DNA of 64,000 bases from an uncultured Collinsella sp. (GCA_937923795.1 CALDWI010000002.1:1-64000); one strand, 5' to 3'. Shown: positions 40,394-50,301, counted from the first letter of the stretch. The notes: generated by a model not told the origin, from the letters alone. Made by a program: numbers and translations.

Positions 40394-40745
40394 GGGCAAC
40401 TCCTTTGGGTGAAATCGGAAATGTTCATAACAATTTTTTCTCATGGTAACACGCTGCCCATCATCTCGTATATCCGCAGGTACATTGCGTAATGCAGACG
40501 AACGGTAGGAATTTAGCGGTAAACGGTTGACCAAAAGAAAAGTTAGATGTTATTTTTACCAGACATTTTTCTGACCTGCGGAAATGCGTTATTTCAGCTG
40601 AAGAATAGTCTGATAACAAAAAATTATTATTGAGAATGAGAATCATCTTTAATACGATATGCAATGAAGGCACAACCTCAACCCCGCACTGCGTCACAAT
40701 AGAGCGTTAGATGCGAAAACAACTACTTCGAGGATTGGTGGTCAA
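40394..40745 (+). promoter_or_regulatory. AT-rich regulatory region between the regulator and permease genes, with a Fur-like box
   Basis: No gene is seen. GAGAATGAGAATCATCTTT at 40632-40650 resembles the Fur consensus of NATNAT-type hexamers. At about 40531-40547, GACCAAAAGAAAAGTTA is similar to the half-site of the ygeX operator (CCAA, then AAAAGT). The stretch is clearly richer in A and T than the flanking genes, as expected for a controlled intergenic region. Confidence 0.4.
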
Positions 40746-42140
40746 ATGACCCAGGAGACGGTTACGAACGGCACTGAAGCCCTGTTCACTCGCGAAGGCA
40801 TGCCTCCCGTTAAGGAAATGATCCCGTGTGCCCTTCAGCACGTACTGGCATCGTTTGCCGGCATCATTACCCCGGCGGTCATCATGGCCGGCGTCTACGG
40901 CTTTAATAGCCAGCAGAGCACCGACATCATCCAGGTCGCGCTCATTCTTTCGGCAATCGACACGGCCCTTCAGGCCTTCGCTCCCTTCCGTCGCATCGGC
41001 GGCGGCCTGCCCATCGTCATGGGCGTTTCGTTCGCGTTCCTGCCGGCCCTGCAGGCCATGGGTGCCTCGGGCTTTAGCTTTGGTGCGCTGCTGGGCGGCG
41101 AGATCGTCGGCGGCGCCGTCGCGGTCCTCTTTGGTCTGGCCTACAGCAAGATCAAGTGGCTGTTCCCGCCCGTCGTGACCGGTACGGTCATCTTCTCCAT
41201 CGGCGTTTCGCTGTATCCCACGGCCGTCAAGTATATGGCCGGCGGTATGGGTACGCCGCTGTGGGGTACCCCGCAGGCCTGGTGCGTCGCTCTTATCACC
41301 TTCGCCGTGGTCTTTGCGCTCGCCAACTTTGGCAAGGGTACGCTCAAGCTGGGATCTGTGTTCTTTGGCATGATCGTTGGCATGATCGTCTCCATCCCCT
41401 TTGGTATGATCGACTTCTCCAGCGTCGCCACCGCTCAGGTCTTCGCCCTTCCCAAGCTCATGCCCTACGCGCTCGAGTTTGATCCCGAGGTCTGCATTAC
41501 CCTCGCCGTCGTGTTCCCCATGGTTGCCATCCAGGTTATCGGTGACGTCTCCGCCGCCTGCCTGGGCTCCATCGACCGTATGCCCACCGAGCGCGAACTC
41601 TCCGGCGCTATCGTGTCCCAGGGCCTCACCTCTATGGTCGGCGGCCTGCTGGGCGGTCTTCCCACCAGCGCCCTTGGCCAGAACGTGGGCATCATCTGCT
41701 CCAACAAGGTCGTCAACAAGTGGGTCTTTGTGATCATCGCGGCCGTCTTTGCCATTGCCGGTCTGTTCCCGCAGCTCTCTGCCGTCCTTTCCGCTATCCC
41801 GCAGCCCGTCATCGGCGGCGCGACCGTCGGCGTCTTTGGCACCATCACCATGAACGGCGTGCGCATGTTCACCCGCGAGGGCCTCACGCAGCGCACTACC
41901 ACCATCGTCGGCACCTCCGTCGTCTTTGGCCTGGGTATCTGGATGGCCAGTGGTTGCCTTGCCGGCGAGGGTATGCCCGCCTGGGTGTCCACCGTCATCG
42001 GCTCCAATGCCGTAACCCCCACCGCCATCATGGCCATTGTCCTTAACCTGATCCTTCCGCAGACGCCGGTCGTGGCTCAGCACATCGATGCTGCCAAGGA
42101 CGCTGCCGTGGATCTGGTCTTGCCCGAGAGCAAGAAGTAA
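40746..42140 (+). CDS. NCS2 family purine (xanthine/urate) permease
   Basis: Proton-coupled nucleobase importer, 464 aa with about 12-14 hydrophobic segments. It has the NCS2 features: GGLPIVMGVSFAF in segment 3, the helix containing VAIQVIGDVSAACLGSI, and the GLLGGLPTSALGQNVG loop close to the family's purine-permease motif. Its place at the head of the purine genes points to xanthine or uric acid as substrate rather than uracil. It is divergently transcribed from the first YheO-like regulator. Confidence 0.9.
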   Translation: MTQETVTNGTEALFTREGMPPVKEMIPCALQHVLASFAGIITPAVIMAGVYGFNSQQSTDIIQVALILSAIDTALQAFAPFRRIGGGLPIVMGVSFAFLPALQAMGASGFSFGALLGGEIVGGAVAVLFGLAYSKIKWLFPPVVTGTVIFSIGVSLYPTAVKYMAGGMGTPLWGTPQAWCVALITFAVVFALANFGKGTLKLGSVFFGMIVGMIVSIPFGMIDFSSVATAQVFALPKLMPYALEFDPEVCITLAVVFPMVAIQVIGDVSAACLGSIDRMPTERELSGAIVSQGLTSMVGGLLGGLPTSALGQNVGIICSNKVVNKWVFVIIAAVFAIAGLFPQLSAVLSAIPQPVIGGATVGVFGTITMNGVRMFTREGLTQRTTTIVGTSVVFGLGIWMASGCLAGEGMPAWVSTVIGSNAVTPTAIMAIVLNLILPQTPVVAQHIDAAKDAAVDLVLPESKK

Positions 42141-42156
42141 CCAATTCGGTGCTATT

Positions 42157-42236
42157 CGTCGGCGGACGCATCGCCTCGTCCGCCGACGCCATGCGGCACC
42201 AAGCCGCACTTCAAAGGGTTTGTCCCTTTGGTGAAG
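42157..42236 (+). repeat. Three consecutive hairpins between permease and ssnA
   Basis: CGTCGGCGGACG (42157-42168) pairs perfectly with 42177-42188. TGCGGC (42192-42197) pairs with GCCGCA (42203-42208). CTTCA (42209-42213) pairs with TGAAG (42232-42236), with an inner AGGG/CCCT stem. None has a strong T tract. They may protect transcript ends or attenuate. Confidence 0.55.
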
Positions 42237-42335
42237 CGTTGACGGGAGAGGGCCCGTTTCCGGTGTAGGCCGGCGCTTCGCACTCCGCCATGTCAGAGGT
42301 GTCAAACCCCGCCTCTGATGTTGAAGGGAGCATCC

Positions 42336-43691
42336 ATGCTTCTGGTCGCTAACGGTTCCGTCTTTACCCGCAACGCTCAGACCCCGTTTATTCCAAACGG
42401 TGCGGTCGCCATTGACGGAGATACGATCGTCGAAGTGGGCCCCGAGCGCGAGCTCAAGGCCAAGTACCCGGATGCCGAGTACGTCGATGCCCAGGGCAAC
42501 CTCATCATGCCCGGACTCATCAACTGCCACACCCACATCTACTCGGGTCTGGCCCGCGGCCTTGCCATTAAGGGCTGCAACCCCACCAACTTCTTGGAGA
42601 ATCTCGAGCAGCAGTGGTGGAAGATCGACGACAACCTGACGCTCGACGGCACCAAGGCCAGCGCCTATGCTACGATTTTGGACTCCATCCGTGATGGCGT
42701 CACCACGATCTTCGATCACCATGCGAGCTTCTGCGAGATTCCGGGAAGCCTCTTTACCATTAAGGATGCAGCTCAGGAGCTGGGCATGCGTTCGTGCCTG
42801 TGCTACGAGGTCTCCGATCGCCGCGGCCAGGAAAAGTGCGACCAGGCCATTGCCGAGAACGCCGAATTTGCCCAGTGGGCCGCCAAGGAGCGTCGCGATA
42901 ACGACAACCACATGATCGCCGCCATGTTTGGCGGACATGCTACCTTTACGCTTTCGGACGAGACCATGGATAAGATGGCCGAGGCCAACAACGGCCTGAC
43001 CGGCTTCCACATCCATGTGTGCGAGGGCATGAACGACGTGTGGGACTCCCGCCTCAACCGCGGTGGCATCAGCCCCGTCGAGCGCCTGCTGCAGCACAAC
43101 CTGCTGGGTCCCGACACCATGCTGGGCCACTGCATCCACGTGACGCCTGCCGAGATGGATATCGTCAAGGAGTCCGGCACTTGGCTCGTCAACAACCCCG
43201 AATCCAATATGGGCAACGCCGTGGGCTGCGCCCCCGTGCTCGAGTTCTTCCGCCGCGGCATCCCCGTGTGCATGGGCACCGACGCCTACACCCACGATAT
43301 GCTCGAGAGCCTTAAGGTCTTCCTGATTATTCAGCGCCACAACGCCGCCATGCCCAACGTGGGCTGGTGCGAGGCCATGACGATGCTGTTCGAGAACAAC
43401 GCCAAGATGGCGAGCAAGTACTTCGATCGCAAGCTCGGTGTGCTCGAGGCCGGCGCTGCCGCCGACGTTATCGTTATGGACTACAAGCCCTTTACGCCGC
43501 TGAGCGAGGAGAATATCGACGGCCACATGCTCTTTGGCATGATGGGCAAAAACTGCCGCACCACCATCATCAACGGCCGCGTCCTGTACAAGGATCGCGA
43601 GTTCGTTGGCATTGATGAGGACAAGATCAACGCGTGGACCATGGCCGAGTCCAAGAAGCTCTGGAGCACGCTCAACGATCGCACCTACTAA
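42336..43691 (+). CDS. ssnA: SsnA-type amidohydrolase of purine catabolism
   Basis: A metal-dependent hydrolase acting on a purine breakdown product (exact substrate not settled), 451 aa, cytoplasmic. ATG 42336 is 5 nt after GAAGGGAG. Metal ligands are visible: NCHTHIYSGLARG, the FHIHVCEG His, the LGHCIHV His and the MGTDAYTHD Asp. PESNMGNAVG is typical of SsnA and guanine/S-adenosylhomocysteine deaminase relatives. It is a core gene of the anaerobic uric acid cluster and lies between permease and ygfK. Confidence 0.9.
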   Translation: MLLVANGSVFTRNAQTPFIPNGAVAIDGDTIVEVGPERELKAKYPDAEYVDAQGNLIMPGLINCHTHIYSGLARGLAIKGCNPTNFLENLEQQWWKIDDNLTLDGTKASAYATILDSIRDGVTTIFDHHASFCEIPGSLFTIKDAAQELGMRSCLCYEVSDRRGQEKCDQAIAENAEFAQWAAKERRDNDNHMIAAMFGGHATFTLSDETMDKMAEANNGLTGFHIHVCEGMNDVWDSRLNRGGISPVERLLQHNLLGPDTMLGHCIHVTPAEMDIVKESGTWLVNNPESNMGNAVGCAPVLEFFRRGIPVCMGTDAYTHDMLESLKVFLIIQRHNAAMPNVGWCEAMTMLFENNAKMASKYFDRKLGVLEAGAAADVIVMDYKPFTPLSEENIDGHMLFGMMGKNCRTTIINGRVLYKDREFVGIDEDKINAWTMAESKKLWSTLNDRTY

Positions 43692-43706
43692 TTCACAAGT
43701 AGATTC

Positions 43707-43742
43707 GCGCGCGTCGGATGTTTCGCCACATCCGACGCGCGC
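43707..43742 (+). repeat. Perfect 15-bp GC-rich hairpin between ssnA and ygfK
   Basis: 43707-43721 pairs perfectly with 43728-43742 on the loop TTCGCC. No T tract follows, so it is unlikely to terminate fully; a processing or stability role is possible. ygfK starts 98 nt later. Confidence 0.6.
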
Positions 43743-43840
43743 ATAGGCGGCCTCCGCGGGGTCGCCGGCGCTGTGCTAGCGCTACACCGTATTTGCGCCC
43801 GCCGCGCGGTCTCGCCGGGCGTTACAGAGAGGAACTCATT

Positions 43841-46840
43841 ATGAGCGACATCATGAGGCCGATCCCGTTTTCGCAGCTGATGAACTGGATCATCGAGGAG
43901 CACAAGACTCAGGGCGCCGTCTTTGGCGTGCGCAAGATGGTCACGACCAACCAGGAGGGCGCGCTTCCCATTTTTGACGAGCGCATCGAGACTCCGTTTG
44001 GCCCGGCCGCCGGTCCCAATACGCAGTTGGCCCAGAACATCGTGGCATCCTACGTGGCCGGTTCCCGCTTCTTTGAGCTCAAGACCGTTCAGGTTATGGA
44101 CGGCGAGGAGCTCTCCAAGTGTGTCAACAAGCCCTGCATTGTGGCGCAGGACGAGTGCTACAACTGCGAGTGGTCGACCGAGCTCGAGGTTCCGCAGGCT
44201 TTTGCCGAGTACGTGAAGGCATGGTTTGCCTGCCACCTGATCGCTCGCGAGTACGGCCTGGGCAGCCCGGACGGCTTTGTCTTCAACATGTCCGTGGGTT
44301 ATGACCTGGAGGGCATCAAGAGCCCCAAGGTCGACGCCTACATCGAGGGCATGAAGGACGCCAGCGGCTCCGACGTCTGGAACGAGTGCCGCGCATGGGC
44401 GCTCGCCAACCTGGACAAGTTTGAGCATGTCGACGCCGCGTTTGTCGAGTCCATCCCGGCACGCGTCTCCAACTCCATCACCGAGTCTACCCTGCACGGC
44501 TGCCCGCCCGCCGAGATCGAGCGCATCGCGACCTACCTCATCACCGAGAAGGGCCTCAACACCTACATCAAGTGCAACCCCACGCTGCTGGGCTATGAGT
44601 TTGCACGTCAGCGCCTCAACGAGCTGGGCTTTGACTACATCGTCTTCGACGATACGCACTTCCGCGAGGACCTGCAGTGGGCCGACGCCGTGCCCATGTT
44701 CGAGCGCCTGATTGCCCTGTGCGCCGAGCGCGGCCTGGAGTTTGGCGTCAAGCTTACCAACACCTTCCCCGTCGACGTGACGAGGAACGAGCTGCCTTCC
44801 ACCGAGATGTACATGTCCGGCCGTTCGCTGTTCTCGCTGACCATCGAGGCTGCCCGTCGCATTACCGAGCAGTTCGATGGCAAGCTGCGCATCAGCTACT
44901 CCGGCGGTGCTACGGTCTACAACATCCGCGCCCTGTACGATGCCGGCATTTGGCCCGTCACCCTGGCGACCGACGTGCTCAAGCCCGGTGGCTACGAGCG
45001 CTTTAGCCAGATGGCAGGCGAGTTTACCGACCTGGATGGTAAGCCGTTCGCGGGCGTCTCTCTCGAGGCCGTGACTGCGATCCAGACCGACTCGCTCACC
45101 AATCCGCTCTACAAGAAGCCGCTGCGTCCGCTGCCCGACCGCAAGGTCGCCGGCAAGAGTCCGCTTTCCGACTGCTTTACCACGCCGTGCCGTACGAGCT
45201 GCCCCATCCAGCAGGATATTCCCGCCTACCTGGCGGCTGTTGACGAGGGCCGCTACGAGGACGCGCTCAACATCATCATCGAGCGCAACGCCCTGCCGTT
45301 CATTACCGGCACCATCTGCCCGCATCCCTGCGGCCGTGCCTGCGAGCGTGCATTCTACGAGCCCGAGGGCGCCCAGATCCGCGCCAGCAAGCTCAAGGCC
45401 GCCCGCGAGGCCATGACCGCCGTGCTGCCCAAGCTGCGCGCCCAGGCCATCGCCAACGACGGCGAGCGCAGCGTTGCCGTTATCGGCGGCGGCCCGGCCG
45501 GTCTGGCGACGGCGTTCTTCCTGACGCGTGCCGGCGTGCCCGTAACCATCTTCGAGGCCCGCGATTCGCTCGGCGGCGTGGTCCGTCACGTGATCCCCGA
45601 GTTCCGTATCGCGAGCGACGATATCTCCCACGATGCTGAGCTCTGCCTGGCCTTTGGCGCCAAGGTTCAGCTTAACGCTCACGTGGAGTCCATTGACGAA
45701 CTCAAGGCCCAGGGCTTTACCGACGTGGTCGTGGCCACCGGCGCCTGGATGCCCGGCTCTGCGGGCTTGGGCGAGGGCGCCGAGCTCGACGTGCTGGAGT
45801 TCCTCGAGGCCGCCAAGAAGGGCGAGAAGCTCGAGCTGGGCGAGGACGTCGTGGTCATCGGCGCCGGCAACACCGCCATGGATGCTGCCCGCGTGGCCAG
45901 GCGCCTGGCTGGTGTGAAGAACGTGCGCCTGGTGTATCGCCGCACCAAGAAGCAGATGCCCGCCGACGAGGAAGAGCTTGATCTTGCTCTTGCCGACGGC
46001 GTTGAGTTCTGCGAGCTGCTGGCGCCCAAGGCACTCAACGGCGCCGTGCTGACTTGCGACGTTATGGAGCTTGGCGAGCCGGATGCAAGCGGCCGTCGCA
46101 GCCCTGTCGCCACGGGTGAGACCGTCGAGCTTCCCGCCACCACGGTGATCTGCGCCGTGGGCGAGGGCATCGATGCCAGCCTGTACGATGCCGCGGGCGT
46201 CGAGCACGACCGTCGCGGCCGCCTTGCCGCCACCTCCACCGGCGTCGAGGGCGTCTGGGCCGCGGGCGACTGCCGTCGCGGCCCTGCCACCGTGGTCGAG
46301 GCTATTGCCGACGCCGCCGAGGTCGCCCGTGCCATCGCCGGTGTGGACTTTAACAAGTACGCCGATTGCAACGAGCAGGCTGGCCACGAGGACACCTGCT
46401 ACGAGCGCAAGGGGTCGCTGTGCCGCGACAAGCGCAACTGCACCAAGACCCGCTGCCTGGGCTGCGGTTCGGTGTGCGAGGTCTGCTGCGACGTGTGCCC
46501 CAACCGCGCCAACGTTGCCATCAAGGTGCCGGGCCTGGCCAAGCATCAGGTCCTCCATGTCGACGGCATGTGCAATGAGTGCGGCAACTGCGCCGTGTTC
46601 TGCCCCTACCAGGAGGGTCGTCCCTACAAGGACAAGCTCACCCTGTTCTGGAGCGAGCAGGACATGGAGAACTCCGAGAACGAGGGCTTCCTGGCCGTGG
46701 ACGAGGATCACTTTAAGGTCCGCGTCGCCGGCACGGTCCGCACCGTCTCGGTCGATGCCGTCAACACCGGCCTTCCCGAGGCCGTCCGCCTGACCATCAG
46801 GGCCGTGCGCGACAACTATTCGTACCTTCTTAAGAAATAG
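43841..46840 (+). CDS. ygfK: YgfK-type iron-sulphur flavoprotein oxidoreductase
   Basis: A 999-aa redox enzyme, often named putative selenate reductase subunit but part of anaerobic purine degradation. ATG 43841 follows GAGAGGA. The N-terminal half (about 1-430) is a dihydroorotate dehydrogenase-like barrel. The middle is a GltD-like module: CRTSCPIQQDIPAY, CPHPCGRACE, and an FAD-binding GGGPAGLATA at about 549-558, plus a second dinucleotide site GAGNTAMDAA. The C-terminus has ferredoxin-like Cys clusters from about residues 872 and 911. It probably passes NADPH electrons to or from the ferredoxin encoded 11 nt downstream. Confidence 0.92.
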   Translation: MSDIMRPIPFSQLMNWIIEEHKTQGAVFGVRKMVTTNQEGALPIFDERIETPFGPAAGPNTQLAQNIVASYVAGSRFFELKTVQVMDGEELSKCVNKPCIVAQDECYNCEWSTELEVPQAFAEYVKAWFACHLIAREYGLGSPDGFVFNMSVGYDLEGIKSPKVDAYIEGMKDASGSDVWNECRAWALANLDKFEHVDAAFVESIPARVSNSITESTLHGCPPAEIERIATYLITEKGLNTYIKCNPTLLGYEFARQRLNELGFDYIVFDDTHFREDLQWADAVPMFERLIALCAERGLEFGVKLTNTFPVDVTRNELPSTEMYMSGRSLFSLTIEAARRITEQFDGKLRISYSGGATVYNIRALYDAGIWPVTLATDVLKPGGYERFSQMAGEFTDLDGKPFAGVSLEAVTAIQTDSLTNPLYKKPLRPLPDRKVAGKSPLSDCFTTPCRTSCPIQQDIPAYLAAVDEGRYEDALNIIIERNALPFITGTICPHPCGRACERAFYEPEGAQIRASKLKAAREAMTAVLPKLRAQAIANDGERSVAVIGGGPAGLATAFFLTRAGVPVTIFEARDSLGGVVRHVIPEFRIASDDISHDAELCLAFGAKVQLNAHVESIDELKAQGFTDVVVATGAWMPGSAGLGEGAELDVLEFLEAAKKGEKLELGEDVVVIGAGNTAMDAARVARRLAGVKNVRLVYRRTKKQMPADEEELDLALADGVEFCELLAPKALNGAVLTCDVMELGEPDASGRRSPVATGETVELPATTVICAVGEGIDASLYDAAGVEHDRRGRLAATSTGVEGVWAAGDCRRGPATVVEAIADAAEVARAIAGVDFNKYADCNEQAGHEDTCYERKGSLCRDKRNCTKTRCLGCGSVCEVCCDVCPNRANVAIKVPGLAKHQVLHVDGMCNECGNCAVFCPYQEGRPYKDKLTLFWSEQDMENSENEGFLAVDEDHFKVRVAGTVRTVSVDAVNTGLPEAVRLTIRAVRDNYSYLLKK

Positions 46841-46851
46841 GCGAGTCTCTT

Positions 46852-47331
46852 ATGACCAAATCCATTCAACATAACGTGGCCTACGTTGCCTGCGGAAGCG
46901 GTTGCGCCTCCGCAGGCGGCGACGCCCGCTGCAGCGAAGGCTGCATTGGCTGTGGCGCCTGCGTTACGGCCTGCCCCCACGGTGCCATCGCACTGGTCGA
47001 CGGCGTCGCCCGCGTGGACCGCTCCAAGTGCACGGGCTGTGGCCTGTGCGGCATGGCGTGCCCGCAGCGCGTGATTGCCTTCGTTCCCGGCTACCAGAAC
47101 ATCCTGGTGCGCTGCAACAACACCGATAAGGGCGCCATTGCCCGCAAGATCTGCGACACGAGCTGCATCGGTTGCGGCATGTGCGCCAAAAAGTGCCCCG
47201 CCGGCGCTATCCGCATCGAGGACAACTGCGCCCATATCGACGGCGCGGACTGCCTGTCGTGCGGCATGTGCGCCGTCGTCTGCCCGCATGGCGCTATCCA
47301 CGACCGCACCGGCATCGCCGCCGGCGTGTAG
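46852..47331 (+). CDS. Polyferredoxin with four [4Fe-4S] motifs
   Basis: A 159-aa electron carrier. Four CxxCxxC...CP motifs are visible: CIGCGACVTACP, CTGCGLCGMACP, CIGCGMCAKKCP and CLSCGMCAVVCP. Extra cysteines near the N-terminus (CGSGCASAGGDARCSEGC) could hold another centre. It lies between ygfK and the Mo hydroxylase with gaps of only 11-12 nt, so it most likely links the two. Confidence 0.9.
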   Translation: MTKSIQHNVAYVACGSGCASAGGDARCSEGCIGCGACVTACPHGAIALVDGVARVDRSKCTGCGLCGMACPQRVIAFVPGYQNILVRCNNTDKGAIARKICDTSCIGCGMCAKKCPAGAIRIEDNCAHIDGADCLSCGMCAVVCPHGAIHDRTGIAAGV

Positions 47332-47343
47332 AAGGGAATCACC

Positions 47344-50121
47344 ATGGCACAGGAATTCACTTTTACCGTTAACGGCGTCGAGCGCACGACGACCCAAAAC
47401 AAACCGTTGCTGCGCTACCTGCGCGACGACCTGCATATCCATTCCGCCAAGGACGGCTGCTCCGAGGGCGCGTGCGGTACCTGCACCATCCACGTGGACG
47501 GTGCGGCCGTCAAGGCGTGCGTGCTGACCACCGCCCTTGCCGCCGGTCGCAACATCGTGACCGTCGAGGGCCTGCCCGAGGACGTGCGTGAGGCCTTTGT
47601 GTACGCCTTTGGCGCCGTGGGCGCCGTGCAGTGCGGGTTTTGCATTCCCGGCATGGTCATGGCGGGTGCGGCGCTCATCGCCGAGGACCCCGAGCCCACC
47701 GAGGAGCAGATCAAGTACGCCATCCGCGGCAATGTCTGCCGTTGCACCGGCTACAAAAAGATTATCGAGGGCATTTCGCTGGCGGCCGCGGTGCTCCGCG
47801 GCGAAAAGCAGATCGACGAGGACCTGGAGCGCGGCGACGACTACGGCGTGGGCAAGCGCGCCTTCCGTATCGACGTGCGCAAGAAGGTGCTCGGCGAGGG
47901 CAAGTACCCCGACGACATCGACGAGCTCGATCACCCGGGCCTGACCTATGCCAGCGCCGTGCGCTCCAAGTACCCGCGCGCCCGCGTGCTCTCCATCGAT
48001 ACCTCCAAGGCCGAGGCCCTGCCCGGTGTGGTGGGCATCCTGCGCGCCGAGGACGTGCCGGTCAACCAGGTCGGCCACCTTATCCAGGACTGGGACGTCA
48101 TGATCGCCCAGGGCGATATCACCCGCTGCGTGGGCGATGCCATCGTGCTGGTGGTTGCCGAGGACGAGGCGACGCTCGAGAAGGCCAAGAAGCTCGTAAA
48201 GATTGATTACGAGCCGCTGGAGCCTGTGCGCAACATCGCCGAGGCCAAGGCTGCCGACGCGCCGCGCCTGCACGACAGCTTCTTTGCCTTTGGCAACACG
48301 GTGGAGCTCAAGGACAACGTGTGCCAGAGCCGCCATGTGACGCGCGGCGACGCCGCCAAGGCGCTGGCGGAGAGCGCATTCACCGTGACGCAGCGCTTTA
48401 CCACACCCTTTACCGAGCATGCCTTCTTGGAGCCCGAGTGCGCCGTCGCCTACCCGTACAAGAACGGCGTCAAGGTGCAGTCGACCGACCAGGGCGCCTA
48501 CGATACGCGCAAAGAGTGTGCCCACATGTTTGGCTGGGACAACGAGCCCGAGCGCGTGGTCGTCGAGACCATGCTCGTGGGTGGCGGCTTTGGCGGCAAG
48601 GAGGACGTGTCCATCCAGCACCTGGCCGCGCTCGCCGCATATAAGTTCCAGCGTCCTGTGAAGTGCAAACTCACACGTGCCGAGTCGCTTGCGTTCCATC
48701 CCAAGCGCCATGCCATGGACGGCACCTTTACGCTGGGCTGCGACGCCGAGGGCAACTTTACCGGCCTGGACTGCGAGATTAACTTTGACACCGGCGCCTA
48801 TGCGTCGCTGTGCGGCCCGGTGCTCGAACGCGCCTGTACGCATGCTGTCGGCCCCTACAAGTACCAGAACACCGACATTCGCGGCTTTGGCTACTACACC
48901 AACAACCCGCCCGCCGGCGCGTACCGAGGCTTTGGCGTTTGCCAGTCCGAGTTTGCGCTCGAGAGCCTGATCGACCTGCTGGCCGAGAAGGTCGGCTTGG
49001 ATCCGTGGGAGATCCGCTACCGTAACGCCATCGAGCCGGGCGAGGTTTTGCCCAACGGCCAGATTGCCGACTGCTCCACGGCGCTTAAGGAGACGCTGCT
49101 CGAGGTCAAGGATGCCTACTACGCGCATCCCGGACATGCCGGCATTGCCTGCGCCATGAAGAACGCCGGCGTGGGCGTGGGCCTGCCCGATGCCGGCCGC
49201 TGCAAGATTCGCGTCGAGGATGGCCGCGCCGTGGTCTACGCCGCCACGTCCGACATCGGCCAGGGCTGCAACACCGTCTTTTTGCAAGACGTTGCCGAGG
49301 CCTGCGGTCTGCCGCTGAGCTGCATCGCCAACGGCGAGTGTTCCACCGAGAATGCTCCCGACTCCGGCACCACGTCTGGCTCGCGTCAGACGGTCGTGAC
49401 CGGCGAGGCCGTACGCGGTGCCGCCTTCCTGCTGCGCGATGCCATGCTTGACATCGAGGCCGGCAAGTCCGCACCCGATGCTCCTGTGAGTGCGCATGGT
49501 GATGGCGTCAAGATCGAGTACGACGACGGTCGCGCCTATCAGCTGCGCACGCAGGAGCTCGTCGCCGGCCAGGGTATGCATCCTCAGGATCCCGCGGCCG
49601 CCATCAAGGCGCTCGAGGGATGCGAGTTTGGCTACGTGTACCTGGAGCCGACCGACAAGCTGGGTGCGGATGTTCCCAACCCCAAGAGCCACATCTGCTA
49701 CGGCTTTGCCACACATGTGGTCATTTTGGATGATGACGGTCGCGTGAGCGAGGTCTATGCCGCGCACGATTCCGGCAAGGTGGTCAACCCCATCTCCATC
49801 CAGGGTCAGATCGAAGGCGGCGTGCTCATGGGTATGGGCTATGCGCTTACCGAGGACTGGCCGCTCAAGGACTGCGTGCCCCAGGCAAGGTACGGTACGC
49901 TCGGGCTGTTCCGTGCGCCCGAGATTCCGGATATCCACGCCATCTACGTGGAGAAGGACGAGCTGCTGCCCGTGGCATACGGCGGCAAGGGCATCGGCGA
50001 GATCGCAACGATCCCCACGGCGCCCGCCGTGCAGAACGCCTACCGCGCGTTTGACGGCAAGCTGCGTCCAGATCTGCCCATGGTGGATACGCCCTACAGC
50101 CGCGCCCGTCGCCGCGGGTAG
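47344..50121 (+). CDS. xdhD: XdhD-like molybdenum hydroxylase (fused 2Fe-2S and Mo domains)
   Basis: Purine (xanthine/hypoxanthine-type) hydroxylase, 925 aa. The N-terminus holds two [2Fe-2S] centres, with Cys 39, 44, 47, 59 and 97, 100, 132, 134. The molybdopterin domain (about 160-925) has GGGFGGKED and the catalytic Glu at about 886 in GKGIGE. There is no FAD domain in the chain and no FAD-subunit gene beside it, matching E. coli XdhD and the selenium-dependent xanthine dehydrogenases of anaerobes. YqeB, YqeC, MocA and XdhC downstream support a sulphurated or selenated Mo cofactor. The substrate is inferred from context. Confidence 0.9.
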   Translation: MAQEFTFTVNGVERTTTQNKPLLRYLRDDLHIHSAKDGCSEGACGTCTIHVDGAAVKACVLTTALAAGRNIVTVEGLPEDVREAFVYAFGAVGAVQCGFCIPGMVMAGAALIAEDPEPTEEQIKYAIRGNVCRCTGYKKIIEGISLAAAVLRGEKQIDEDLERGDDYGVGKRAFRIDVRKKVLGEGKYPDDIDELDHPGLTYASAVRSKYPRARVLSIDTSKAEALPGVVGILRAEDVPVNQVGHLIQDWDVMIAQGDITRCVGDAIVLVVAEDEATLEKAKKLVKIDYEPLEPVRNIAEAKAADAPRLHDSFFAFGNTVELKDNVCQSRHVTRGDAAKALAESAFTVTQRFTTPFTEHAFLEPECAVAYPYKNGVKVQSTDQGAYDTRKECAHMFGWDNEPERVVVETMLVGGGFGGKEDVSIQHLAALAAYKFQRPVKCKLTRAESLAFHPKRHAMDGTFTLGCDAEGNFTGLDCEINFDTGAYASLCGPVLERACTHAVGPYKYQNTDIRGFGYYTNNPPAGAYRGFGVCQSEFALESLIDLLAEKVGLDPWEIRYRNAIEPGEVLPNGQIADCSTALKETLLEVKDAYYAHPGHAGIACAMKNAGVGVGLPDAGRCKIRVEDGRAVVYAATSDIGQGCNTVFLQDVAEACGLPLSCIANGECSTENAPDSGTTSGSRQTVVTGEAVRGAAFLLRDAMLDIEAGKSAPDAPVSAHGDGVKIEYDDGRAYQLRTQELVAGQGMHPQDPAAAIKALEGCEFGYVYLEPTDKLGADVPNPKSHICYGFATHVVILDDDGRVSEVYAAHDSGKVVNPISIQGQIEGGVLMGMGYALTEDWPLKDCVPQARYGTLGLFRAPEIPDIHAIYVEKDELLPVAYGGKGIGEIATIPTAPAVQNAYRAFDGKLRPDLPMVDTPYSRARRRG

Positions 50122-50190
50122 GGTAGAGCGTGGACGGCCATTGTTGACGGGCCGTTCGCGCTGAGCATCAACTACATACGCTGCGCCTTT

Positions 50191-50224
50191 GGCCCCGGCT
50201 CCATCGCGAGCCGGGGCCTTTTGT
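50191..50224 (+). terminator. Terminator after the Mo hydroxylase gene
   Basis: A perfect 11-bp GC stem (50191-50201 with 50208-50218) on CATCGC is followed by TTTTG. It ends the permease-to-hydroxylase part of the island. Confidence 0.88.
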
Positions 50225-50301
50225 TTGGAGCGGAGGCCGCGTCTCGGAACGGGTCGTGCTTTCCTTTTGAGCCTCGGGACTGCGGACGATTTCTTGGACC
50301 G

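Noticed and set aside
40394..40745. Possible purine or xanthine riboswitch before the permease
   Set aside because: I could not find a conserved purine-aptamer core or kissing-loop arrangement; the region reads as promoter/operator DNA.
43688..49938. Two long minus-strand frames opposite ygfK, the ferredoxin and the Mo hydroxylase
   Set aside because: The plus-strand proteins have intact cofactor motifs; the minus frames are complementary shadows.
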